Shown: in pieces, positions 51,401 through 60,395 of the stretch
Layout of the letters: the number at the start of each line of letters is the position of its first letter
Numbering within the stretch: position 1 is the stretch's first letter
From: Tyto alba
Taxonomy: Eukaryota > Chordata > Aves > Strigiformes > Tytonidae
Length of the DNA stretch: 64,000 nt
Direction: 5' to 3'
NCBI RefSeq assembly: GCF_018691265.1
Contig: NW_024881324.1
Span: 5,025,730 to 5,089,729 of the forward strand
The notes under the pieces: generated by a model
What the model saw: the letters and a program-made list of their open reading frames with translations, nothing else
The model's database searches: none
Told to the model about the DNA's origin: nothing
Translations under genes and position numbers: made by a program

Positions 51401-53244
51401 TTTCACATCTCTTCATGTGTTCGGGTTTTTGGGGGGTGTGTGTGTGGGCACTCAGTAGAATATTTACCCCCTAAATCCATTTTTGTTAACAAGAGCTTTC
51501 TAAAGGTCCATCGGGATATATCTGGTTGCATTAGTGGTGTACCTGTTGCATTCCCCTCTTGCCGAACAGAAAGATGGTGACAATCCAGAGCTCTGTGTTT
51601 TCAGTGAACATCACAAACTGAAAGTTTTTTGGTTTGTTTTTTGTTTTTTTTTTTTTGCAAAACACTCACATAGTGCTATGATTCCAGCATTGTGCTTTTT
51701 AGACACAGATCTATGTAATGTCTTAATCTACTTTTGCTCTTTTAAAATTTCTTATTCCTAGATGGAATATTCCTGTTGTTAAACCTGACACGTGTCACAA
51801 CATTACTTGCATCTCATGCCATTTGAAGGGAGATGACAACAAATCAACGTAAGAAGTGAATTACTTTTCTCAGTCCCAGGTCCTCATTGTGCAAAAACTT
51901 TTAAGAGGCTCACAAATCACAGTTCTCAGAGTACAGGGTGTCCCTGTAATGGGGGACAACCCACAACCCCATATAAATTTACCATCCTTGCTCCACAGAA
52001 CTGCACCTATTTCTCATCAGACGGCTCTCCACGGTTACGACAGAGGGAACAGAAGAGAGCTGGAAGAGGAATTGCTGCCTCTGTTAATTCAAAAGTTGTT
52101 TTGTCCAAAGGTTCTCTTTCTTTGGCTCTTAACTATTTTATACAAAAAAAATTGTATTGGGTGGAAGTAAAATTGAAGGCTGCCGTCCTAATTTCTCCCC
52201 ACTCAACATTTTGTGCATGCAGTAAGATACTGTATGATACGGTTTTCATCTTTATCACACATGAGTTCCTTTCAGCAGACTTCTCAAGGCACTAGATGGA
52301 TGGTACTTAAAAGATGATCAGCTATTTAAAATTTTCTTCTCAGTGTTCCTATGTGATCCCATGCCTTACACATTGCATGCTGTTCAGTCCTTGTTTTGAA
52401 GAGGGAATTGCTATTTTTTGTGTATGTTCTAAACTACTTTTTCTATTCTAATTTATCATTGTATCTAGTTCCTTAGTACAATAATCTTGATAATGGTCTA
52501 TACCATGCAAAATGAGCTTTAACCTTAAAAGTGTCCCAAAATATCATTGCCTCTCATTAACATATTGGAAATCTGCTATCACCAGCAAAGACACCATTCC
52601 AGTCTCTTTCTTAGGCTTGGAAAAAGGCAGTGGGAGGATGAAGAGACACATACCCAGCACAGAAACTCCTTTTGCATGCAGCCACTGTTCTTGTTACCGT
52701 AGGTACACTGTGGTTTGAAGGGGGGTGGAGCTGGAAGCCCATATGAGATAGTAAAATGTTACCGTGCCTCCTTCCCTTTCCTTTTCTTGCTACCCTACCA
52801 CCTTCACATCTGCCATTTCACTGCCACCTTTGATGGCCAGAACCACTTTCCTCACGCCCTTCTTTGAAGGCTTCTATGCTGTGGGACATACTGTAGTGTT
52901 AGGTAGACATCATCCATCCTACTGAGGTACAGGACCTGAAGACCCACCACACTCCCCTTCCAAAAGGCATAGATACAGACTGACACGAGTAGAGTCCTCC
53001 TCTATTCTAGCACTTTGTTGGAAAGCTAGAATAGCAGGAGATGGCAGGCTTCCAAGTCGGCTTTCTCTACTTTTGGAGTGGGGATGCTACAGCCTGCTCT
53101 GGGAAGGAAGTTTTAGGTAATCAAGAGCTACAGCTCATCACTAGTGCTAAATCATTAATATTTAACTTGATACACTGCTCATCCACTCACTGACTGAATC
53201 TGCTTCAGGTCAGGCCAGAGTTTACACGCTGACTCCACCCTTAA

Positions 53245-53511
53245 TCAGGAGGACTTCAGCCACTCCATGGCTGCGGGGTAGGAGAGCAGCTTTCTGGGAA
53301 CCACCTTCATCTCCTGGTAGTCCCAAGGCACACGGTGGGCTTTCTCCTCCACTTGTTCAAAAGATGACCCACAAAGCTCCTGCTTGGGCCTCCAGGATGT
53401 TGCCAGCCCTTTAGAGACCTGGAGGATCAGGGCTTGTAGAGTCTGGCTCTGTCTTTCCTTTGGAAGAGAGTTTCTGTCTGCTGGGACCTGAGGAGCAGCA
53501 GCCTGCTGGGC
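53245..53511 (-). CDS. Unrecognised open frame, possible terminal exon
   Basis: On the - strand 87 sense codons run without a stop from 53,511 down to a TGA at 53,245-53,247. The predicted peptide includes QTLQALILQVSKGLATSW, then RVPWDYQEMKVVPRK, and ends EWLKSS. Codon choice (many CTG, AAG, GTG, GAG, GAC) looks like real coding sequence. There is no Met near the start, so it would have to be a 3' exon. A usable acceptor, GCTGCTCCTCAG, would place the exon start at about 53,484. Upstream on the - strand, a frame at 53,580-53,786 begins with Met and contains a GTGAGA donor of matching phase, so a two-exon model is possible. I do not recognise the protein. It could also be an old retrocopy fragment. 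Confidence 0.4.
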   Translation of the reverse strand, partial: AQQAAAPQVPADRNSLPKERQSQTLQALILQVSKGLATSWRPKQELCGSSFEQVEEKAHRVPWDYQEMKVVPRKLLSYPAAMEWLKSS

Positions 53512-53789
53512 CTAGTGCTGCAAGGATATTTGCAGAGCAAGGTTTGAGAAAGAGAAGCAGCATTTTTTGTGCCCAACAGCTATAGCTGAAACCCAGTAAA
53601 ACAGCCCAGGGCGGCTCTCACATTCAGACAAGTGCAGACACCCTTCTCGGGCTGTTTCTCAAATGGCACTAGCTTGACTCGGGGCAGACACTTTCCTCTC
53701 CCGCTCCATGCGAGAGCAAAACCTGCCTCCAACCTGCCTTGGCGCCAAGCTGGGAACTTGTGTGTATGTAAATCAGAGCTAGTCATAGC

Positions 53790-54762
53790 ACCCCCTTTCT
53801 CCTTCTCCTACTCCTTCTCCTTCTTCCTCTCTTTCTCATTTTTCTTTGTCATCTTCTTTTTGCTTTTCTTTTTATTTTTCCATTTCTTCTTATTTTCCTT
53901 CTTTTTCCTTTTCTCTTTCTTTTTCTCTTCTTCTTCTTTTTCTCTTTTTATTTTTCTCTTTCTTCTTTTTCTTCTTTCTCTTTTTCTCTTTCTTCTTTTT
54001 ATTTCTTTTTATTTTTCCCTTCTTTTTCTTTCTTCTTCTTTTTCTCTTCTTTTTATTTCTTCTTCTCCTTCCTTTTCTTTTTCTCTTTCTTCTTTTTCTC
54101 TTTCTTCTTTTTCTCTTTCTTCTTTTCCCTTTTCTCTTTCTTCTTCTCTTTCTTCTTCTTCTCTTCTTCTTTTTCTCTTTCTTCTTTTCATCTTTCTTCT
54201 TTTCCCTTTCTTCTTCATTTTCCTATTCTTCTCTTTCTTCTTCTTTTTCTCTTCTTTTCTCTTTCTTATTCTCCTTCCTCTTCTTTTCCTCGTTCTTCTT
54301 GTTCTTTCTTCTTTTCCTCTTTCTTCTTTTCCCTTTCTTCTTCTTTTTCCTATTCTTCTCTTTCTTCTTCTTCTTTTTCTCTTTCTTATTCTCCTTCCTC
54401 TTCTTTTCCTCATTCTTCTTGTTCTTTCTTCTTTTCCTCTTTCTTCTTTTCCCTTTCTTCTTCTTCTTCCTATTCTTCTCCTTCTTCTTCTTTTTCTCTT
54501 CTCTTTCTTATTCTCATTCCTCTTCTTTTCCTCTTTCTTCTTGTTCTTTCTTCTTTTTCTCTTTCTTCTTTTCCCTTTTCTCTTTCTTCTTCTTCTCTTC
54601 TTTTTCTCTTTCTTCTTTTCCCTTTTCTCTTTCTTTTTCTTCTTCTCCTTCCTCTTCCTTCTTTTTTCTCTTCTTTTCCTCTTTCGTCTTTTTCCCTTTC
54701 TTCCTTTTCCTTCTCCCTTTCTTCTTCTCTTTCTTCTCCTTCTCTTTCCCCCTCCTCTTCCC
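53790..54762 (+). repeat. Polypyrimidine tract (about 970 bp) with 120-bp higher-order repeat
   Basis: Almost pure C/T on the + strand (TTC, TTTC, CTT motifs), with only scattered A or G. Inside it a longer unit recurs: the string CTTTCTTATTCT starts at 54,261 and 54,381, and CTTTCTTATTCT again at 54,503. That gives a 120-122 bp period with at least three copies and a partial copy before 54,261. Mirror-symmetric homopurine/homopyrimidine DNA of this kind can form intramolecular triplexes. It ends directly at the CpG island of the next gene. The 620-, 362- and 260-codon open frames here are low-complexity artefacts. Confidence 0.95.
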
Positions 54763-54926
54763 CCGGGGCGGCCGCCAACCCGCGCCCCCACGCCCCTGCC
54801 TCTCCCCCCGGGGCCGCGGCCGCCCAGCCGGCAGTGGGGCGGGCGGGGCGGGCGGGGCGGGGGGGGCGGTGGCTCGGTGCCGCCCGCGGGCCCCCCCCGC
54901 CCCCCCGCCCCACGAGGAAATGGCTC

Positions 54927-54934
54927 TCACGTGA
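54927..54934 (+). promoter_or_regulatory. TCACGTGA palindromic E-box
   Basis: Perfect 8-bp palindrome containing CACGTG, the core site of USF and of MiT/TFE (CLEAR/M-box) bHLH-Zip factors. It lies 78 bp upstream of the presumed initiator ATG, so it may be in the promoter or 5' UTR. Function is inferred only. Confidence 0.45.
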
Positions 54935-55011
54935 GGGAGGCGGCAGCGCCGGGCTCGCCGTGCCCGCTGCCCGCGGAGGAGGCGCCAGCGGGGCCCGGGG
55001 CTGGCGGCGCC

Positions 55012-55150
55012 ATGCCGACCAGCTTCACGGTGGTGCCGGTGGAGGCGCAGGGCGAGGAGCGGGGCCCGGCGGAGCGGGATGGGCGGCGGCGGCGGCAGGA
55101 CGAGGAGGAGGAGGAGGAGGAGGAGGAAGACGAGAGGGACCGGGGCCCCG
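55012..55150 (+). CDS. SLC12A7: K-Cl cotransporter, first coding exon (KCC4-like, partial)
   Basis: The frame starts MPTSFTVVPVEAQ, which fits the N-terminus of SLC12A7/KCC4 (human MPTNFTVVPVEA) better than SLC12A4/KCC1 (MPHFTVVPVD). KCC4 is a plasma-membrane electroneutral K+-Cl- symporter with 12 membrane spans used in cell-volume control and epithelial KCl transport. Only the cytosolic N-tail is encoded here. The exon ends at a GTGAGA donor (55,151), leaving one base of a split codon. ATG has G at -3. There is no in-frame stop upstream as far as 53,632, because the C/T tract and island are open by composition; the start is therefore chosen by homology. After a basic stretch (GRRRRQ) the exon has a run of nine Glu encoded by GAG/GAA repeats that the human protein lacks. 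Exon 2 was not found before position 64,000. Confidence 0.8.
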
Positions 55151-55526
55151 GTGAGAGGTTGGGGAGGGGAGCGGGGAGGCGTTGGGGCGGCGGGCAGCGC
55201 CTGAGGATCGCGCCGGCGCTCGGGGAGCGGGGGCGGCCGGGCCGGGCGAGGGGCTGGGGCTGCCCGGCCAGGTGGAGGGGCGCGTTTCGGGAGAGGGAGG
55301 GCGAAAGTCCGGCGCCCGGCGTGGCCGGGAGCTTATTTCTCTTTTGTTTCCGTGAGGCGCTGGGTGGGAGGAGGAGGAGGAGGAGGAGGAAGGAAGGAAG
55401 CGCTCCCGGGCGGGGGAGCGGGGCCGCCGGCGGTGGTCGTGCCGCGGGGGGCGGGAGTCGCCGGTGCCGCTGGCCGTTCGATGGGCAGGCGTAAAAAAAA
55501 AACCAAAAAAAAAACCAAACCAACAT

Positions 55527-55585
55527 TCGTAGAATCGTTCAGGTTGGAAAAGACCTTTGCGATTATCGAGTCCAACAGTTAAGCT
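55527..55585 (-). mobile_element. CR1 LINE extreme 3' end stub
   Basis: On the + strand 'GTAGAATCGTTCAGGTTGGA' then 'AAAGACCTTTGCGATTATCG' is the complement of the CR1 terminal sequence. Only about 60 bp remain, preceded by an A-rich run with C interruptions (55,491-55,521). Confidence 0.88.
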
Positions 55586-55802
55586 CTGCTTAAAAGCCAG
55601 GTCCTGCTGGAGCTCGCTGGAGAGGGAGGTGGGAGGGGAGCTGCGGGCAGCGGGGAAGGGCACAGCCTCACCCGGCTGACTGAGGGCGCCTGCCAGCCCC
55701 GTGCTTTTGCACCACCCGCCGTGTTGTGGGGTCGGCGGGTGCGTGGTACCTGCCGGCGCGGGGTTGGGAGCCTCTCCTCCTGTTAGGCCTCGCCCCCGAA
55801 GC

Positions 55803-56370
55803 CGCCCCGGGGGGGGGGGCAGGATGGAGCCCCCGGGGGGGGGCAGGATGGAGCCCCGGGGGGGGGCAGGATGGAGCCCCGGGGGGGGGCAGGATGGAGC
55901 CCCGGGGAGGGGGCAGGATGGAGCCCCGGGGAGGGGGCAGGATGGAGCCCCGGGGGGGGGGCAGGACGGAGCCCGGGGGGGGGGGGGGGCAGGACGGAGC
56001 CCGGGGGGGGGGGGCAGGACGGAGCGCCGGGGGGGGGCAGGACGGAGCGCCGGGGGGGGGGGGCAGGACGGAGCCCCGGGGGGGGGGGCAGGACGGAGCC
56101 CCGGGGGGGGGGGGGCAGGACGGAGCCCCCGGGGGGGGGGGGGCAGGACGGAGCCCCCGGGGGGGGGGGGGCAGGACGGAGCCCCCGGGGGGGGGGGGCA
56201 GGACGGAGCCCCCGGGGGGGGGGGGGCAGGACGGAGCCCCCGGGGGGGGGGGGGCAGGACGGAGCCCCCGGGGGGGGGGGGGGGCAGGACGGAGCCCCCG
56301 GGGGGGGGGGGGCAGGACGGAGCCCCGGGGGGGGGCAGGACGGAGCCCCGGGGGGGGGCAGGACGGAGCC
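55803..56370 (+). repeat. G-rich minisatellite, 22 units of 23-30 bp
   Basis: Each unit has a GCAGGAYGGAGC core followed by C2-5 and a G-run of about 7-14. Cores start near 55,819, 55,842, 55,866, 55,889, 55,912 and 55,937 (six with ATGG) and then at sixteen further positions to 56,359 (all with ACGG; two have GAGCGCC). Unit length changes mainly through the G-run. Every frame on both strands is open across most of the array, which produces Gly/Arg-rich and Pro/Ser/Cys-rich spurious frames of 219-258 codons. Each G-run could take part in a quadruplex. Confidence 0.95.
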
Positions 56371-57068
56371 CGGGCGTTGGGACCGGGGCCCGGCCGGGCG
56401 GGCCCCTGCGCCGGCGGAGTGGGTCTGTCCACAAGCCCGTGGTGGGGAAACGGGCGCTTTTATCACGAGGATGGTGAGGCGCTGCTGGGGAAGCAATAAT
56501 TCTTTCTTCCTGCGGCTCAGAAACCCTTAACACTTCCTCTTTCTGAAAGCGCGCTGCTGCTGCGGCGATGCCAAGTGTGGTGCTTCAATCCCTGCGGCGC
56601 TGAGGGCGGGTTGGATCTGAACGTTGTTTTGAACGCTGCATACAATCAGTACTCATTCTTAATTTATTTTTTTTGTTATTATTAAGTTTTTTAGATGTTA
56701 GATAAACACAAGTGAAAAGATGGGTTTTTGTAAAAGGCAGTTCCTCATAATGGTGGCAGCTTCTTTTTGTGGTATAGGTCACAGATAGGTAAGGCTGATA
56801 CCATGTGATGTGGGATGTGAATGTAAAGAGAAGAAAACAGATATTTGATGAACTTAATATATTTGCATTATTTTAACTTCTTTTTGCATAAGGATTTGTT
56901 AGGAAGATGATCCAGTAAAACACCAAGCTGACAAAGTTGGGTTGTTTTCTCCCAGAACATTTTTCCCTCAAACCCCTACCTACCAGTAAAAAATATATAT
57001 TACATGTAGCTATGTTTCCTCTGGTATATTTAAGTGATGAGCAAGTGTTCTAATAACTGTCACCTTCC

Positions 57069-57071
<3 letters not shown>

Positions 57072-57113
<42 letters not shown>
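57072..57113 (+). repeat. C42 homopolymer
   Basis: 42 consecutive C in intron 1. It could form an i-motif (C strand) or quadruplex (G strand). Length is likely unreliable in raw sequence. Confidence 0.92.
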
Positions 57114-57115
<2 letters not shown>

Positions 57116-58418
57116 ACTAAATGGAATAGGAAAAAACCCCAAAATAGTATAAACTGTGGCAACAGTTTGTTTCCTGTACCAGATGGATGACAGCAGTACA
57201 GCATTAATCAGTTTGGGCAGTTTTCCTTATGGCAGAAGAGCTAGTCAGAAAGGTATGGGGATTGTCCAGGCGGCATCCTGAAATAGTGAGCATACATATG
57301 GGCATAGTTACGCGGGAGCTGTTAGACCATGTGTATATATGAAGCATCTGGAAGGTTTGGAACATTTTTAAATCTTGGGAGGTCAAGGGGAAGAGGGGAA
57401 ATGGCGTTCTTGTAGTGACTTATTTCTAACCTTTAGGGTTGTGATTAACAAAAAATAATAAAGATTATTCACGCACTTAAGTAGAATTTGTGTGGACTGG
57501 CAGCTACATTTGCAAAACATGTTTGAATTATCTGCTGTTCTGGATTTGTATCACTTGAGCGGATGAATTTATGTATGAGTTTTCCTGTTAATGTGCCTGT
57601 AAAATAGAGAGTAGAGAGGAAAGCGCTGAAAAGAAGTGGCATTGACTTGTAAACAAGATATAGTCAGAGAGCTCCAACTTCATTAAGAGATTAAACGCTG
57701 TGCTTGGATGCCGAGGTTTTGGAAGCAAGCAACGTACTGAAAGTTGCCTCGGGTATTATATGGGTATTTGTGGTATGTAAACCTGCAATGGATAAAATTG
57801 TTAAGTTTAAAGCTCTGTAATCAATTTTTCCTTGATTCACACTTCACAAAACTTTAAAGAATTCTCAGATATTAGTACCGCTAAAAGCTGTTGTAGTTAA
57901 GCCCATCTAAAAGCCTACTGCTCGGAGGAGGGCTTGCCTTTCTCCTCACACCAGCCTTGAGAGAAAGGATAGGGAGTGAAACGTTTTCTTCCCTGCCCTC
58001 CTCCGCATTTCTGGGTTCTCCTCCTTTTTGCTGCACTTGACCTTGGTGCTCATCCGGCATTTCACTGGGCTGGTTCAGCATGCGAAACTGACGGAAAAAT
58101 GAAGTCCTGCAGAGAGAAGAACGTGCTTCCTCTGTTTTGGCGTTGAGGTGAGTGCGTGCTGTGAAAGGTCTGAGACTGGTTGTAGCTGGGTCTAGGTAGG
58201 ACGGGTTAAAGCTGGTCGTGGGGATGGAAATAAAAAAAGAGGGAGAATGGGAACTTCCCCTTGGGCTCACCCTTAGCCTACGTAGTTTAGCATGTAATTT
58301 AATTCTAATTGTTCAGGAACTTAGAACTTTATCAGTTTTGATTGAATTTTCTGGTTTAAACACCAAGTAGCTGTTCTGGAATTTGGAATTTCCTTGACTG
58401 CACTAGTAACTTATTTAA

Positions 58419-58553
58419 GAAAAACAAAAGAAACAAAAGAAAACAAAAAACCACCACCAAAGCAAAACAAACAAACAAAAAACAAATCAACCAACCAAAC
58501 AAAACCAGCAAAAAACCCCACCAAACCCACAACTTTTTTTTTTTTTTTTTTTG
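58419..58553 (+). repeat. A/C-rich simple repeat ending in T20
   Basis: AAAC/AAAAC/CCAAAC-type stretch followed at once by a run of about 20 T. No element family recognised. Confidence 0.75.
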
Positions 58554-59220
58554 AAGGAAGCAGGCTGTATGCTGTTTAGCCATTAGATCACCAGTAAAGT
58601 AGTTCTGGTATTTTATTAGCAAGGCACTTACCAATTGTTCTGTGCATTTATCCACTCTCACACATTCTTATTTGATAATCATCTATGTGATAATGGACTA
58701 AGTTGGGATGTTCTTACTCTGTGCTTTTCGATCATTCATAATCATCTGAAATTCTATAGCCTTGTATTTTCTGGTTATGCTTATATGCAACAGAGGGAAG
58801 ACAGGCTAATCTCACTGAGATATGTAGTATATTTCCAGTTACCTTCTGTGTAAACACAGAACCAGTCTGTAGTTCAGAACTTGCTGCTGTACAGAAAAAT
58901 ATAGTACTACATGTTTCCCTTCATCCATTTGCAGTTTGTACAGTTTTTTTGTACCCTGAACCCTGAAAAAATGCAAACTGATGTCTTTTTTTTTTTTTTT
59001 TTTTCAATCTCACCAGGTTAGTTAAACCTCTCCCCCCTTGTTCATGTGCTTAGTCAGTAGTGTACACAATGTTTCCAGTACTAGCTAAAGACTGAGGTCT
59101 AGGGATGTGCATGGGAGCATGGGTTGACAAACATGATACTTTTTTCCACCTGCTCTTCCTGGCTTCAGCAACTCACTGGTCAGAAAAAGATGAGCCTTCT
59201 ATGAAACTGGATTAATTTCT

Positions 59221-59263
59221 GTTTTTTTTTTTTTTTTTTGTTTTTGTTTTTTTTTTTTTTTTG
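59221..59263 (+). repeat. T-rich tract
   Basis: About 40 bases of T with two isolated G. Confidence 0.85.
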
Positions 59264-59499
59264 TGAGTTTGGATTAAGTTTTAAATTTGTTTGTGTTCTA
59301 AATACACTCAGCGACTTTCTCTTCCATTCTTTTATGAAGTCTGGAATTTAACATATGTTTTTGACACCTCAGAAACTGTGGCAGTAAGTTCTGCTTCTCA
59401 AAGACAAATTGCCTCTTGTCTGTTTTTCTGATCCAGTCACCAGATTAAAATCATCAAATCACACTAATACTTGTTAGGTCCCTTTTCAGATCACTCAAG

Positions 59500-60395
59500 A
59501 TTTTTATAAACCTTGTCTCATCTTAACCCTATCACCTTTTTTTCCAAACTGAAGACTCTTATTTAGCCTTTTTTTTACATGGAATCTATTCCATACTTAC
59601 TGTTCTACTTTTTGTCTCTTTCTGAACTTTTCCCGCTTCTGTTCATTTTGAGATGGGGGAAATTCCAGTATTGTGCATGATAATCAAGTTGTGAACAAAC
59701 AGTGATTTTTAGTTTGTTTTCATACCTTTCTCTAACATGGACTTTTTGTTTCCCTTTTCATTCCTGATGTTTAGTCTGTGGTTTGAAAAGCAATTATTGA
59801 ACTAGTGTTGTTATGAAACAATCGTAACTAAAGTATCTCATTCAGGAACAGTAACGATCAGTTGGAACCCAGCTGGTTTAGGCTTGTTTTCCTTCCTGCG
59901 TGTATATAGCTGCTCTTAAATTTCTACATTGAATTTTGCCTGTTGGTTTAACATTCATTTAGTCTTGGAGACCTGCAGCTCTCCATAGTTGGCCTGTGAC
60001 TGTCCTACATATCTTCAGTTTCAAACTGCCACATCTCTGGCCACCTCATGTTTTTTATTTTTCCTGCTGTTTTTTATTAATGTGTAGAACAGCATGTGTC
60101 CCAGCAGAACTTCAGTGACCATCTCTGAGAGTTGGTCATATTTGTCTTCTATTTTCTTACTCAGTTATTTACCTATGGTTTATCTAATATCTTCTCTTTT
60201 ATTCTATGGCTGCTTTATTTCCTTAAGTCTGTTCGGAGAAGGACTTCATCAGAAGTCGTTTGGAGATCTTGACAGACTGTATAAATTGGGTTGCCATTAT
60301 CCATGTACTTGATTCTTTCAAAGAACTCTTTTAGGCATGTGAGACAGAATCTCCCTTCACAGAAGCCCCATTGGTTGTCTTCCCCTGCCACTCCA
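59500..60395 (-). mobile_element. Ancient amniote CR1 LINE, decayed
   Basis: Blocks match, in order, an old CR1 family that I know from turtle and crocodile genomes, read as complement on the + strand. These are 'TTCCAAACTGAAGACTC' (59,540s), 'TTTTGAGATGGGG' (59,646), 'GCATGTGTCCCAGCAGA' (60,090s), and 'TTCTTTCAAAGAACTCTTTT' followed by 'AGGCATGTGAGACAGAATCT' (60,313-60,352). No frame survives. Compared with the avian CR1 copies elsewhere in the window it is strongly diverged, so it is probably older than the bird radiation. Confidence 0.8.

Larger units (their letters stand above)
37633..53244. other. Intergenic region without recognised gene
   Basis: 15.6 kb, mostly AT-rich, between the NFX1 3' end and the - strand open frame at 53.2 kb. 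It has A/T runs (38,277-38,297; 41,069-41,086; 46,748-46,772), a CAA repeat and one CR1 fragment. Two small GC-richer pockets occur, at about 38,560-38,740 and 47,340-47,480. Open frames such as 38,424-38,738, 40,544-40,849 and 47,297-47,479 are short and match nothing I know. AQP7 and AQP3, which follow NFX1 in human, were not seen. Confidence 0.6.
54763..55480 (+). promoter_or_regulatory. CpG island / presumed SLC12A7 promoter
   Basis: Very GC-rich with dense CpG from the end of the C/T tract through exon 1. GGGCGG/GGGGCGGG GC boxes (Sp1-type) cluster at 54,837-54,870. No TATA box is visible, as expected for a CpG-island promoter. The start site itself cannot be placed from sequence. Confidence 0.8.

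Noticed and set aside
37633..53244. Search for AQP7/AQP3 exons (expected NFX1 neighbours)
   Set aside because: No NPA-motif exon or aquaporin signature was seen in either strand's open frames; short exons could still be missed by eye.
53632..55494. 620-codon open frame (+), plus overlapping 362-, 260- and 147-codon frames
   Set aside because: The frames are open only because the C/T tract and CpG island lack stop codons. The peptide is nearly all Phe/Leu/Ser (or Lys/Arg/Glu on the other strand). The only real coding part is the KCC4 exon inside it, which shares the frame by chance.
55803..56370. CRISPR-like regular repeat array
   Set aside because: Units are contiguous and vary only in homopolymer length, with no unique spacers; the window is vertebrate DNA.
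55025..56533. 502-codon minus-strand Pro-rich frame and 219-258-codon Gly-rich frames
   Set aside because: They are translations of the G-rich minisatellite. All three frames on both strands are open there, which is a property of the repeat.
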